The notes beneath the pieces are model-generated. The model ran no database searches. It was not told the origin of the DNA and saw nothing but the letters and a program-made list of their open reading frames with translations. Shown in pieces: positions 33,814-43,113 of a stretch of DNA of 49,578 nt (position 1 is its first letter; every line of letters starts with the position of its first letter). This DNA comes from Oscillospiraceae bacterium (GTDB lineage: Bacteria > Bacillota > Clostridia > Oscillospirales > Oscillospiraceae), in NCBI GenBank assembly GCA_022795735.1, contig JAAWHG010000016.1, positions 1 to 49,578 on the forward strand. The letters are read 5' to 3'. Both the position numbers and the translations under genes were made by a program.

Positions 33814-34842
33814 CTACCGCTGTCCTTTGTCGTAGGGAATGCCCTCGGCCTTGGGCGCGCGGGAGCGCTTGGAGGTAAAGGCCAGGACGATCAGCGTGAT
33901 GAGATAGGGCAGCATCCGATAGAGGTGGGGGCTGACGCCCAGCTCGGCCAGCAGGAAGACGCCGTCGCCGTTGACGTCGAGGCTGGTGTAAGAGGCGGCG
34001 ACGCACTTGAACAGGCCAAAGAGCAGGGATGCCCCGGCGATGTTCAGCGGCTTCCAGTTGCCGAAGATCATGACGGCCAGCGCCAGGAAGCCGAACCCGG
34101 CCACATCGCCGGTGGAGGCGCAGTTGGCGGTGGTCAGGGCGTAGACGAAGCCGCCCAGCCCGGCCAGCGCGCCGGAAATGGTGGTCCCGGCGTAACGCAT
34201 CCGGTAGACGTTGATGCCCAGGGAGTCGGCGGCCTGGGGGTTCTCGCCGCAGGAGCGCAGCCGCAGGCCGAAACGGGTCTTGTACAGCAGGACCGACAGC
34301 ACAGCGAAAATCAGGATGCAGACATAGGTGGCGATATAGCTCTTATTGACAAAGGTCTCCCACAGGAAGCCGCCTTTTTCGGTGCGTCCCATGCCGAAGA
34401 GGCTGTTTTTGAGCATGAACCAGCTGGCCGCGTCGCCGTCAATGAGCAGGGTGTTCTGCCCGGCGAGGATGCGGATGAGGAAGAGGACCAGCGCGGGGGC
34501 CAGCAGATTGAGCGCCGTTCCGCCGATGGTCTGGTCGGCCCGCAGGTTGACCGAGGCGAAGGAGAGGAGCAGGGAAAAGATCGCGCCCAGCGCGGCGGAA
34601 ACCAGCATCGCCAGCAATTCCAATCCCTGAAGGGTTACCCAGTCCCCGGCGGCCTTGGCGGCGGCGAAGACCTCGAGGGGCTGGACTATGCGCACGAAGA
34701 GCACGCCAACGAAGGCCCCGAAAATCATGATGCCCTCCAAGGCCAGGTTGATAATGCCGCTGCGCTCGGCGAACACGCCGGCCAGGGCAACGATCATCAG
34801 CGGGACAGTGTAAAGGAGGGTCTGCTGAATGAGGAAGGTCAT
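33814..34842 (-). CDS. Nucleoside-type ABC transporter permease (NupC/YufQ-like)
   Basis: A 342-residue BPD-transp_2 family permease with eight or more membrane segments. IALAGVFAERSGIINLALEGIM is the typical start of the BmpA-associated inner membrane subunits, and LRSCGENPQAADSLGINVYRMRY is the coupling-helix region that contacts the ATPase. The ATG overlaps the stop of the other permease gene (ATGA). It forms the pore with that protein. Nucleoside specificity rests on family and on the linked kinases. Confidence 0.9.
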   Translation of the reverse strand: MTFLIQQTLLYTVPLMIVALAGVFAERSGIINLALEGIMIFGAFVGVLFVRIVQPLEVFAAAKAAGDWVTLQGLELLAMLVSAALGAIFSLLLSFASVNLRADQTIGGTALNLLAPALVLFLIRILAGQNTLLIDGDAASWFMLKNSLFGMGRTEKGGFLWETFVNKSYIATYVCILIFAVLSVLLYKTRFGLRLRSCGENPQAADSLGINVYRMRYAGTTISGALAGLGGFVYALTTANCASTGDVAGFGFLALAVMIFGNWKPLNIAGASLLFGLFKCVAASYTSLDVNGDGVFLLAELGVSPHLYRMLPYLITLIVLAFTSKRSRAPKAEGIPYDKGQR

Positions 34843-36146
34843 GTCTCTTCGCCTCCTTTCTCCGGCTGAGCCGGCGGCGTTTCCCCGCCGGACGAAACAT
34901 GTCCCGCGCCGGCCTTATGGGCCGGCAGACGGCCAAGAAACAGCTTGATTACCAGTGAAAACGCGCTCAGGTAGACGATGACCGCTACGATCACGTCCGC
35001 GATATATTCGTTATAGGCCGTCAAATTCTTCATTTGCAGCCCCACAATGTTGAGCATGGACATAAACATTCCGGTAAAGATCACCGCGATGGGATGGTTG
35101 GCGGCCAGCAGGGCGACGGGGATGCCGTTGAAGCCGGCGGCGGGGAGGCTTTGATAGGCCGAGGTCCAATAGAACTCGGTGTTGCCCGACAGGTAGTAGA
35201 GGGAGGCGGCGGCCCCGGCCAGCGCGCCCGCGATGGCCATGGAGAGGACGATGTTCCGCCTGTCACTGATGCCGGCGTAACGGGCGGCGTGACGGTTCGC
35301 GCCGCAGGCCTTGAGCTGATAGCCCAGGGTGGTCTTGGTCATTAGAATATAGACGGCGACGGCAATGACAATGGCGATCAGGATACCGCCGTTGACCTGG
35401 GAGCCGGGGAAGAGCTTGTCCAGCCCCAGCTTGCCGGTTGCCACGCCGGCTCCGTCCACGTAGGTCCACGACGCGCCCGCCGCGTCGGTGAAGACCCCCG
35501 CGCCGTCGGCCGCCCGGGTCAGTCCGTATGTGGTCTTGTAGATATAGCCGGTTTTGGTGTTCTCCACCATATTGCAGAACTGGCTCTTGTCAAAAATCCA
35601 GGTCACCAGATTGGCGGAAATCCAGTTGGTCATGATGCAGGCCAACACCTCATTGATGTTGAGGAAAGCCTTCAGCAGGCCCGGCAGGCAGCCCCAGAGC
35701 GCCCCAGCCAAAACGCCGCCCACGAAGGCCAGCAGCCAGAGCAGCGGCGCGGGCACGACCGAGGTGGGGATCCCCAGGGCGATGACCAGCGTCGCGGCGG
35801 TGCCCATCAGATACTGCCCCGGTGCGCCGATGTTGAACAGGCCGGTCTTGTAGGCCACGGCCACCGAAAGGCCGGTGAGAATCAGCGGGGTCGCCCGGAA
35901 GAGCATATTGCCCATGCTGGCCGGGTTGAAGCCGAAGGTCAGCCCGCCCGAGGCGTTGCGGCCGGTGGCGAAGAGGCCGCCGAAAATCAAGCGCATCCCG
36001 TCCAGCGCACCGCTGAGCCCCAGGGTGTCGTTGGTCAGACCCATGATGAGGACCAGGACGCTGCCCGCCGCCAGGCCGATGAGGATGGACACAATGGCGG
36101 CAAAGGCGGCGCGGACGCCGTCCTTGTGCAGCAGACTGTTTTTCAC
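34839..36146 (-). CDS. Nucleoside-type ABC transporter permease (NupB/YufP-like)
   Basis: A 435-residue permease, longer than its partner. It contains TGLSVAVAYKTGLFNIGAPGQYLMG, the conserved block of this subfamily, a ~90-residue extracellular insert (about residues 190-270) between membrane segments, and LKACGANRHAARYAGISDRRN as the coupling helix. A Pro/Gly-rich cytoplasmic tail ends the protein. It overlaps the ATPase gene upstream and the second permease downstream by ATGA. Confidence 0.9.
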   Translation of the reverse strand: MKNSLLHKDGVRAAFAAIVSILIGLAAGSVLVLIMGLTNDTLGLSGALDGMRLIFGGLFATGRNASGGLTFGFNPASMGNMLFRATPLILTGLSVAVAYKTGLFNIGAPGQYLMGTAATLVIALGIPTSVVPAPLLWLLAFVGGVLAGALWGCLPGLLKAFLNINEVLACIMTNWISANLVTWIFDKSQFCNMVENTKTGYIYKTTYGLTRAADGAGVFTDAAGASWTYVDGAGVATGKLGLDKLFPGSQVNGGILIAIVIAVAVYILMTKTTLGYQLKACGANRHAARYAGISDRRNIVLSMAIAGALAGAAASLYYLSGNTEFYWTSAYQSLPAAGFNGIPVALLAANHPIAVIFTGMFMSMLNIVGLQMKNLTAYNEYIADVIVAVIVYLSAFSLVIKLFLGRLPAHKAGAGHVSSGGETPPAQPEKGGEET

Positions 36147-37684
36147 GCCGTCTCCCCCCTTTCCGTTCCGCGCTTGGCCCCGGCCATGTAAAGGCCAAGC
36201 TCCTGTACGGTGGTCTGTTTCGGGTCCAGCTCGCCCACGATTTCGCCCTCATACATGACCAGAATGCGGTCTGACAGACTCATGACCTCGTCCAGCTCAA
36301 GCGAGACCAGCAAAATGGCCTTGCCCGCGTCCCGCTCCTGGACCAGCTGACTGTGGATATACTCAATCGCGCCCACGTCCAGGCCACGCGTTGGCTGAAC
36401 GGCCACCACGAGGGCCTTGTCCCGGTCCAGCTCGCGGGCGATGATGGCCTTTTGCTGGTTGCCGCCCGACATACTGCGGGCGACCGTAACCGGCCCCTGT
36501 CCGGAGCGAACGTCAAACTGCCCGATCAATTTTTCGGCATAGCCGCGGACCGCCCGGTTGTCGATGAACCCCGCCTTTTGGAAGGGTGCGCCGCGGAAGC
36601 GTTGGAGGACCATGTTCTGTTCCAGGGTGAAGTCGAGCACCAGTCCATGCTTGTGCCGGTCCTCCGGGATATGGCTCATATCCGCGCCCCGCGCCCGGAT
36701 GCCGGCGTTGGAGACGTCCTTGCCACAAAGGGTAATCCGTCCCGTGGACCGTTCCAGGCCGGTCAGGCCGTAGACAAACTCGGTCTGCCCGTTTCCGTCA
36801 ATCCCGGCGATGCAGACGATTTCCCCGGCCCGGATTTGAAGATTGACGTCCCGGACGCTGTCCCGGTGGCGCCGGTCCCTGGACGGGACAGTAAAATGAG
36901 ACAATTCCAGGATCACCTCGCCCGGCTTGGCCGGCTCCTTCTGAATTTCGAGCTGTACGGGGCGGCCCACCATCATGCCGGACAGGGTCTGCTTGTCCAC
37001 GTCCTTGGTGTCCACCGTACTCACATGACGTCCCTTGCGCAGGACGGTGACCCGGTCGGACACCTCCATGATTTCGTTGAGCTTGTGGGAGATGAACAGG
37101 ATGGATTTACCCTCCCTGGCGAACTCCTTCATCGTCGCCATCAGCTCGTCGATCTCCTGCGGGGTGAGGACGGCGGTGGGCTCGTCGAAAATGAGGATCT
37201 CATTGTCGCGGTAGAGCATTTTGAGGATTTCCACCCGCTGCTGCATCCCGACGGTGATGTCCTCCACCTTGGCGTCCAGGTCCACCTTGAGGCCGTAACG
37301 TTCGGAGAGCGCCTCCACCTTTTTTCGGGCCTCCCGTTTCTGCAAAAAGCCCAGCTTGGTGGTTTCCGCGCCGAGGACGATGTTGTCCAGCACCGTGAAA
37401 ACCTCGATCAGCTTGAAATGCTGGTGCACCATCCCGATACCAAGGGCGGTGGCGTCGTTGGGGTTTTTGATGCTGACCGGCTGTCCGTTCTTGCGGATTT
37501 CTCCCTTTTCCGGCTGGTAGAGGCCGAAAAGGACGCTCATAAGGGTGGACTTGCCCGCGCCGTTTTCCCCCAGTAGCGCGTGAATTTCGCCCTTGCGAAG
37601 CCGGAGGGTCACGTCGTCGTTGGCAATGATGCCGGGAAATTCCTTGGTGATATGGAGCATCTCAATGATGTGTTCCTGTTCCAT
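36143..37684 (-). CDS. Nucleoside-type ABC transporter ATP-binding protein (NupA/YufO-like)
   Basis: A 513-residue double-cassette ATPase. The first half has [17 protein letters not shown] and LIFDEPTAVLTPQEIDEL; the second has IDGNGQTEFVYGLTG, SMSGGNQQKAIIARELDRD and VVAVQPTRGLDVGAIEYI, the degenerate second site typical of sugar and nucleoside systems. It powers the two permeases that follow. The substrate-binding lipoprotein (BmpA/YufN type), which normally heads such an operon, is not in the window. A TTGCAA-17-TATTCT promoter lies 40 bp upstream. Confidence 0.93.
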   Translation of the reverse strand: MEQEHIIEMLHITKEFPGIIANDDVTLRLRKGEIHALLGENGAGKSTLMSVLFGLYQPEKGEIRKNGQPVSIKNPNDATALGIGMVHQHFKLIEVFTVLDNIVLGAETTKLGFLQKREARKKVEALSERYGLKVDLDAKVEDITVGMQQRVEILKMLYRDNEILIFDEPTAVLTPQEIDELMATMKEFAREGKSILFISHKLNEIMEVSDRVTVLRKGRHVSTVDTKDVDKQTLSGMMVGRPVQLEIQKEPAKPGEVILELSHFTVPSRDRRHRDSVRDVNLQIRAGEIVCIAGIDGNGQTEFVYGLTGLERSTGRITLCGKDVSNAGIRARGADMSHIPEDRHKHGLVLDFTLEQNMVLQRFRGAPFQKAGFIDNRAVRGYAEKLIGQFDVRSGQGPVTVARSMSGGNQQKAIIARELDRDKALVVAVQPTRGLDVGAIEYIHSQLVQERDAGKAILLVSLELDEVMSLSDRILVMYEGEIVGELDPKQTTVQELGLYMAGAKRGTERGETA

Positions 37685-37722
37685 ACGCGCTCCCTGCCTT
37701 CCTCTGATATTCTGTACATATT

Positions 37723-37751
37723 AGAATAACGCATTTGCAGAAAATTTGCAA
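37723..37751 (-). promoter_or_regulatory. Promoter of the nucleoside ABC/tdk/udk operon
   Basis: On the minus strand TTGCAA (37746-37751), 17 bp, TATTCT (37723-37728). A near repeat TTTGCAG/TTTGCAA (37734-37740 and 37745-37751, plus strand) overlaps it and could be an operator. Confidence 0.5.
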
Positions 37752-37772
37752 GGAATTTACAAAAATTAAGGT

Positions 37773-37804
37773 GACCGGATCGAAAGACGGGCCGCTATCC
37801 GGTC
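37773..37804 (-). terminator. Possible terminator overlapping the end of the PHP gene
   Basis: GACCGGAT (37773-37780) pairs with ATCCGGTC (37797-37804), with the PHP stop codon inside the stem. On the minus strand it is followed by ACCTTAATTTTTG. The T-run begins 5 nt late, so termination would be inefficient. Confidence 0.4.
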
Positions 37805-38520
37805 CCCTCCCGCTCGCCGAGGAGGAATGCCTTCACCTTGTCGATATCGTTGTTCAGAATCAGCGCTTCGTCAAAGCCCATCTCCTCCAAAAACCGGCAC
37901 GCCTCGCTCGTCTCCCCCACCCAGCTGGGATCGTGCGCGTCGGAGTTGACCACAATGGGAACGCCGTAGCGCTGGCATTCGGCCAGCATCGCCCGGTAAT
38001 TGTCCCGGCAGCCCCGTCGGATGTTCCGGGCCAGGGAGGTGTTGTTGACCTCCAGAGCCACCCCATGCGCCCGCGCGCCCTGGGCGAGCAGCGCGTAGTC
38101 CAACGGCAGCCGGCTATCGTCCGGATGGGAGACAAAGCGCACCTTTGGATTTTCCATGCACCGGATTACATCGCGGGTGTTGTCTTCCCGTCCCCTGTCC
38201 TGATAGCAGGGGGTGTGAACGCCGATGATGGCGTAATCCAGCCGGTCGATATACCGCTGCTCCAGCGACAGCTCGCCGCCCGGCAGGACGTTGATCTCCG
38301 ACCCGTGCACAATTTCCACCCCGTACAGTTCCCGCGGAATCACCTGCAAATTCAGATAATAAAACGGATGGACCGTCCCGGGAATGCCCGGCGCATGTTC
38401 GCTCAGTCCGATGAGCCGAAGTCCCCGCTCAGCCGCCGCCTGGGCCATTTCCCGAATGGTGCCATAGGCGTGGCCGCTGGCGATGGTGTGCATGTGCAAA
38501 TCTGCAATCAGACCCTTCAC
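37795..38520 (-). CDS. PHP domain metal-dependent phosphatase, YcdX-like
   Basis: A 241-residue polymerase-and-histidinol-phosphatase fold protein with the full set of metal ligands: ADLHMHTIASGHA (HxH), LSEHAPG, HGSEINVL, FVSHPDD and VVNSDAHDPSWVG. The YcdX group contains phosphatases of unknown natural substrate; histidinol phosphatase is a relative, but no his genes are nearby. The start is GTG at 38520 with GGGAGG about 11 nt upstream. It has its own TTGACA-18-TAGAAT promoter and probably ends before the ABC operon. Confidence 0.88.
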   Translation of the reverse strand: MKGLIADLHMHTIASGHAYGTIREMAQAAAERGLRLIGLSEHAPGIPGTVHPFYYLNLQVIPRELYGVEIVHGSEINVLPGGELSLEQRYIDRLDYAIIGVHTPCYQDRGREDNTRDVIRCMENPKVRFVSHPDDSRLPLDYALLAQGARAHGVALEVNNTSLARNIRRGCRDNYRAMLAECQRYGVPIVVNSDAHDPSWVGETSEACRFLEEMGFDEALILNNDIDKVKAFLLGEREGTG

Positions 38521-38549
38521 GTCTCGTAGCCTCCCTTATCTTTTTACCC

Positions 38550-38579
38550 ATTCTAGCACCGCCCGGCCTAACCTGTCAA
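38550..38579 (-). promoter_or_regulatory. Promoter of the PHP gene
   Basis: On the minus strand TTGACA (38574-38579), 18-bp spacer, TAGAAT (38550-38555), 30 bp before the GTG start. Confidence 0.65.
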
Positions 38580-38591
38580 TATAGAGCGAAA

Positions 38592-38612
38592 CCCGCCGGC
38601 TGGACCGGCGGG
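38592..38612 (-). terminator. Terminator after the isomerase gene
   Basis: CCCGCCGG (38592-38599) pairs with CCGGCGGG (38605-38612) across 5 nt, 13 bp past the isomerase stop. On the minus strand TTTCGCTC follows, a short T-run. It lies just upstream of the PHP promoter. Confidence 0.6.
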
Positions 38613-38625
38613 CTTCCTGTTTTGA

Positions 38626-40113
38626 TTACGCGAACGGATTCTCGGTGGGATAGGGCAGGGACTTGGGCTGATTGTAGGCGATGTCAGAGACGCCCAGGAA
38701 CTTGAAGACCTCGAACAAGAACTTTCCGTAGTGGCCGAAGGCGACCGCGCCGTGGTGCGGATAACGCTTCTGAATCAGCACATGGCGGTAGAACCGGCCC
38801 ATCTCCGGAATGGCGAATACGCCGATGCCGCCGAAGGAGCAGGTCGCCACGGGCAGAACCTCGCCCTGGGCGATATAAGCGCGGAGCTGCCCCTCGCTGT
38901 CGCACTGGAGGCGGTAGAAGGTGATGTCGCTGGCGGCGATGTCGCCCTCCAGGGTGCCTCTGGTGAAGTCGGGCTCGGAATCCTTGGGCTCGAGCAGCCG
39001 GTGCTGAATGAGCTGATATTTCACCGCCCGGTCGGCGCACAGCTTGCAGGACGGGGTGTTGCCGCAGTGGAAGCCCATGAAGGTGTCGGTCAGGGAATAG
39101 TCAAACTTGCCCTTGATGTCTTTCTCATAGAGGGAGGCGGGGACGGAGTTGTTGATGTCGAGCAGCGTCACGGCGTCGCCCGAGACGCACAGGCCGATAT
39201 ATTCGCTCAGCGCGCCGTACACATCGACCTCGCAGGCAACCGGAATGCCCCGGCTTACCAGACGGGAGTTGACATAGCAGGGTTCGAAGCCGAAGGCCTC
39301 GGGGAAGGCGGGCCAGCACTTGTCGGCAAAGGCCACGTACTTCCGGCTGCCCTTGTGCTGCTCGGCCCAGTCCAGCAGCGTCAGCTCAAACTGCGCCATG
39401 CGCTCGAGCATTTCGGGATAGAATTTTCCCTCGCCCATCTCCTTGGCCATGTCGTCGCAGACGGCGGGAATGCGCTTGTCGCCGGCATGGGCCTTGTAGG
39501 AGACCAGCAAATCCAGCTCGGAGTTTTCCTCAATCTCGACGCCCAGCTCGTACAGGCCCTTGATGGGGGCGTTGCAGGCGAAAAAGTCCTGGGGCCGGGG
39601 GCCGAAGGTGATGATCTTCAGGCTGGACAGGCCGATCAGGGCGCAGGCGATGGGCTTGAAATCGGCGATCATCTTAGCGATGTCCTCGGCGGTGCCCACG
39701 GGGTACTCGGGGATATAGCCCTGCAGATGGCGCATACCCAGGTTGTAGGAGCAGTTGAGCATGCCGCAGTAGGCGTCGCCGCGTCCGTTGATGAGGTCGC
39801 CGTCTCCCTCGGCGGCGGCCACGAACATGCAGGGGCCGTCAAAGTTTTTGGCGATGAGGGTTTCGGGGGTCTCGGGGCCGAAGTTGCCCAGGAAGACGAC
39901 CAGCGCGTTGCACCCGGCGGCTTTGACCTCGTCCACCGCCTTGACCATGTCCAGCTCGTTTTCAACGGTCGTCTGGCACGCGTAGATGTCGAGCTTTTGC
40001 GCCTGGCAGGCCTTGACGATGGCGGCGCGGCGGCTCTCGGACAGAGAGATGATAAAGCAGTCGCGGGAGACCGCGATGATGCCGAGTTTCACTTCGGGAA
40101 TATTGGTAAGCAT
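38626..40113 (-). CDS. L-fucose/L-arabinose isomerase family protein
   Basis: A 495-residue protein with the alpha/beta domains of fucose/arabinose isomerases (LGIIAVSRDCFIISLSESRR at the start; ALVVFLGNFGPETPETLIA; the C-terminal FGGIGVFAIPEMGRFYRHVLI and HHGAVAFGHYGKFLFEVFKFLG). Metal-binding acidic residues lie in EVDVYGALSEYIG. Such enzymes interconvert aldoses and ketoses, but the family also holds members of unknown substrate. It is last in the run chvE-mmsA-mmsB-zinc ribbon protein, which suggests it processes a sugar brought in by that transporter. AAAGGAG precedes the ATG; the 62-bp gap upstream has no promoter I trust. Confidence 0.85.
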   Translation of the reverse strand: MLTNIPEVKLGIIAVSRDCFIISLSESRRAAIVKACQAQKLDIYACQTTVENELDMVKAVDEVKAAGCNALVVFLGNFGPETPETLIAKNFDGPCMFVAAAEGDGDLINGRGDAYCGMLNCSYNLGMRHLQGYIPEYPVGTAEDIAKMIADFKPIACALIGLSSLKIITFGPRPQDFFACNAPIKGLYELGVEIEENSELDLLVSYKAHAGDKRIPAVCDDMAKEMGEGKFYPEMLERMAQFELTLLDWAEQHKGSRKYVAFADKCWPAFPEAFGFEPCYVNSRLVSRGIPVACEVDVYGALSEYIGLCVSGDAVTLLDINNSVPASLYEKDIKGKFDYSLTDTFMGFHCGNTPSCKLCADRAVKYQLIQHRLLEPKDSEPDFTRGTLEGDIAASDITFYRLQCDSEGQLRAYIAQGEVLPVATCSFGGIGVFAIPEMGRFYRHVLIQKRYPHHGAVAFGHYGKFLFEVFKFLGVSDIAYNQPKSLPYPTENPFA

Positions 40114-40175
40114 AAAACAGTTCTCCTTTAAAAATTTACAGTGTCATGTAAGATGTGTCAAGATTGAAAACGGGA

Positions 40176-41882
40176 TTAACCCACAAGCGGCTCCACCTTC
40201 TCCATCAGATCTTGGTAGAAGGCTGTGCCCAGCTCCTCAAAAAGCTCGTCATATTCTTCGTCGCTGTAGCCGGTAATATCCACCGTTGTGCCGCTGGGCC
40301 TTTTTGCCGAACTCTTCGCGGTGGTGTTGACGGTGATATCCATACGGCTAAAGTCGTCAAAGACATACTCGTTGCCCCGGAGTGTCAGGATATGGTCGGT
40401 GCCGCCCTCGCTTCCGTCGGCCACTTCCAGTTTAATGGAGATATCGTCATGGGAGACGTCCACGTCGTAGGTTCCGTAGGGAATCCCCAGCACGGACTGC
40501 TTGCCGGTGTCAATGTCGTAGGAGCAGTCGATGGTTCCGTCGTGTGGGGACGTGAAGGAAATCTCGCCGGTGTATGCCTTTCCCTTTTTGGTATAGGTGC
40601 TAAGGACGGTGAATGGCCGGTAATCGGAATCGCCGCTGTCAACATAAAACGCCGTGGAGAGGCCCTCCGCTTCGGTCCCGCTGCATTCAACCACCAGGTC
40701 CTCTTCCGCGTAGTGGTCGGTAATCCGAATCATGCGGACTTCCTTCCCCTCCACATACAGGGTCCAGGTGAACGCTTCCTCCGCCGCCTCGCCGATGTCG
40801 GCGGCGTTGTCCCGCAGCTCTTCGGCCAGCTCGGTCAGCCCCTCGTCCAGCTCTTCTTCAAAGTCGGCGCTGTCGAAGACGTCCATGCCGAAAGCCGCGC
40901 TGAGCATGCTGGGATTGACCAGCTCCAAGATCAGCTTGCGCAGGGTCTTATCTCCTTCCAACTGACCGGCCAGCTTTATGAGCATGGCCTCCACGTCCTC
41001 CGCCCGGGGGGTGAAGGTGTAGGTCGTACCAGTATAGGAGCCGCCCAGCTCGGTCAGGGTAAAGCGGACGTCCTTTTCCATCTCGACGCTCTCCTCGGTA
41101 ACCGCCGTGCAGACCAGGTCCAAATAGGTTTCCGCCAGGGTTCGCCAATCCTTACCGGAAAACTCGGGCAGCTTGAGGACGCTCAGGTCCACATCCATGC
41201 CGCCCAGCCGGGACGCCAGTTTGGACAGGTCCATCACATAACAGGAATCGTTCAGATCGGGCAGCGCAAATTCCAGCGTGCCCTTATCATAGAGGAAGTC
41301 GCCGGTGAACAGCGAACTGCCCATGAGCGTGAACTCCCCGTTGGCCACCAGGCTGTCCGGCTTCAAATCCAGCTTCATCAGCAGGGAGGAATCGGTCAAA
41401 AAGTGGTTGAGCTCGTCGTTGTCCACCGAGACGGTAACCGTCATATCGGTGGAAAAAGAACCCGCGCCGTAGATATCCATGGTCCGCTCCAGAGAGGAGA
41501 GCGCTTGCTCCGCGAGCAAATCCTTCTGGTAGGACACAAACTGGGCGGCGGGCTGGGCGGCGGGCTTGCCGCCGGTCAGCGAGGGGATTACCTTGGCGAA
41601 GATGACCACCGCCAGAAGAACCAGGACTGCGGCGGCGGCACCGCCGAAGATCAAGCGGCGCTTGTTTTCAGACGCCGGGATTTTTTGCGCGGGCGAGGAA
41701 GCCTCGGATAGTTCCTTGCCGCAGTTGGGGCAGAACCGGGCGTTTGCGTAGAGCGCTTTGCCGCAGTGGGGACAGGTTGTCTGATTGCCGGCGGACGGCG
41801 ATTCCAGCGCGACCGCGCCGCAGGACTCGCACAACGCCGCGCCATCCTCCAACGGTTTGCCGCAGTTGGAACAGTTTTTCAT
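40176..41882 (-). CDS. Membrane-anchored double zinc-ribbon protein, function unknown
   Basis: A 568-residue protein. Two N-terminal zinc ribbons (C4-x2-C7..C18-x2-C21 and C37-x2-C40..C51-x2-C54) are cytoplasmic, a single membrane segment spans residues ~77-97, and about 470 residues lie outside. The outer part is rich in beta strands with alternating Asp/Glu and Thr (for example SFSTDMTVTVSVDNDEL, YSDEEYDELFEELG) and has no family I can name. The ATG at 41882 is chosen because GGAGG sits 8 nt before it; the ATG at 41897 would place that ribosome site inside the gene. It is 38 bp after the sugar permease gene and likely cotranscribed. Confidence 0.75.
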   Translation of the reverse strand: MKNCSNCGKPLEDGAALCESCGAVALESPSAGNQTTCPHCGKALYANARFCPNCGKELSEASSPAQKIPASENKRRLIFGGAAAAVLVLLAVVIFAKVIPSLTGGKPAAQPAAQFVSYQKDLLAEQALSSLERTMDIYGAGSFSTDMTVTVSVDNDELNHFLTDSSLLMKLDLKPDSLVANGEFTLMGSSLFTGDFLYDKGTLEFALPDLNDSCYVMDLSKLASRLGGMDVDLSVLKLPEFSGKDWRTLAETYLDLVCTAVTEESVEMEKDVRFTLTELGGSYTGTTYTFTPRAEDVEAMLIKLAGQLEGDKTLRKLILELVNPSMLSAAFGMDVFDSADFEEELDEGLTELAEELRDNAADIGEAAEEAFTWTLYVEGKEVRMIRITDHYAEEDLVVECSGTEAEGLSTAFYVDSGDSDYRPFTVLSTYTKKGKAYTGEISFTSPHDGTIDCSYDIDTGKQSVLGIPYGTYDVDVSHDDISIKLEVADGSEGGTDHILTLRGNEYVFDDFSRMDITVNTTAKSSAKRPSGTTVDITGYSDEEYDELFEELGTAFYQDLMEKVEPLVG

Positions 41883-41920
41883 GTTCAATACCTCCATTTC
41901 AGAACGCAGGGAAAACGCGT

Positions 41921-43093
41921 TTAACCCTTTTCACGTTTGGAGACGACGTCAAAGATGACCGCCGCCAGAAGAACCAGACCCTTGACCACACGCTGGTAGT
42001 TGGCGTCCACACCCATGATGCTCATGCCGATGTTAATCACGCCCATCAGCACCGCGCCGATGATGACGCCGGGTACGGTGCCCACGCCGCCGTAAGCCGA
42101 AGCGCCGCCGATAAAGCAGGAGCCGATGGCGTCCATCTCATAGTTCTGCCCATAGGTAGGCTGGGCCGAGGTCATACGCGCGATGGTCAGCATGCCGGCC
42201 AGGGCGGAGAGAAAGCCCATGTTGGTGTAGGCGATGAAATAGACCCGGTCGGTGTTGATGCCGGACAGCTTAGTCGCTTTCTCGTTGCCGCCGACGGCGT
42301 AAAAGTGCCGTCCGATGGTGGTTTTGGAGGTGATGTAGGCATAGACCAGAATGACCAGCGCCACCCAGATCAGCGAGGTGGGGATTCCCTTGTACTGGCT
42401 CAGCTTGACGGTGAAGAAGAGAATCACGGCGACGATCAGGACCGACTTGATGAGGGTGTTGTAAACCGCCTCCACCTCATAGCCCTTTTTGACGCGGGAC
42501 ATCCGGCTCTTGAAGGTGAAAAACAGATAGAGCAGGCAGGCCAGCGCGCCCACGACCAGACAGAGCATGTTGACGCCCCCGCCGCCGAGGAGGTCGGGGA
42601 CGTAGCAGTCCGCGCCGCCGCCGAAAATACGCACGAAAGTCTCATGGGTGACCGAAAGGGTCTGTCCCTCCAGCACAACATTGGACAGGCCCCGGAAGAC
42701 CAGCATGCCGGACAGCGTCGTGATAAAGGGCGGCACGCGGACGTAGGCGATCCAGAACGCCTGCCAGGCGCCGATGACCAGGCCAATGGCCAGCATCACA
42801 AGGATTGCCAGCCCCATGCTCATGCCCTTGTCCAGGAATACCGCGCCCAGCGCGCCGACGAAGCAGACGACGCTGCCCACCGAAAGGTCGATGTTGCCGC
42901 CGGTCAGGATGCACAGCAGCATACCGGTCGCCAGGACAAACACATAAGCGTTTTGCGCGATGATGTTGGTGATGTTCTGCGGCAGGAGAATCTTGCCGCC
43001 TGTCTTAAACGCGAAGAAGCTCAGCACCAGCAGCAGGATGATAATCATCGTGTATTTCTGGACCCAATTGAGAATCTTTGTTTTGGTTGACAT
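41921..43093 (-). CDS. mmsB: Multiple-monosaccharide ABC transporter permease
   Basis: A 390-residue BPD-transp_2 permease of the XylH/GguB type with about ten membrane segments. NIDLSVGSVVCFVGALGAVFL, RVPPFITTLSGMLVFRGLSN and YAVGGNEKATKLSGINTDR are the conserved blocks; the last is the ATPase-coupling helix. SCFIGGASAYGGVGTVPGVIIGAVLMGVINIGMS ends the channel region. It is 20 bp after the ATPase gene. Confidence 0.92.
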   Translation of the reverse strand: MSTKTKILNWVQKYTMIIILLLVLSFFAFKTGGKILLPQNITNIIAQNAYVFVLATGMLLCILTGGNIDLSVGSVVCFVGALGAVFLDKGMSMGLAILVMLAIGLVIGAWQAFWIAYVRVPPFITTLSGMLVFRGLSNVVLEGQTLSVTHETFVRIFGGGADCYVPDLLGGGGVNMLCLVVGALACLLYLFFTFKSRMSRVKKGYEVEAVYNTLIKSVLIVAVILFFTVKLSQYKGIPTSLIWVALVILVYAYITSKTTIGRHFYAVGGNEKATKLSGINTDRVYFIAYTNMGFLSALAGMLTIARMTSAQPTYGQNYEMDAIGSCFIGGASAYGGVGTVPGVIIGAVLMGVINIGMSIMGVDANYQRVVKGLVLLAAVIFDVVSKREKG

Positions 43094-43113
43094 AGGTTTC
43101 GATGGCTCCTTTC

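Noticed and set aside
32947-34869. A 640-codon plus-strand frame across udk, tdk and a permease gene
   Set aside because: Spans three real genes on the other strand and has no recognisable domain.
40155-41711. A 518-codon plus-strand frame over the zinc-ribbon gene
   Set aside because: The opposite strand has clear CxxC ribbons, a membrane segment and a good ribosome site; the plus-strand product is a Gly/Val/His-rich shadow.
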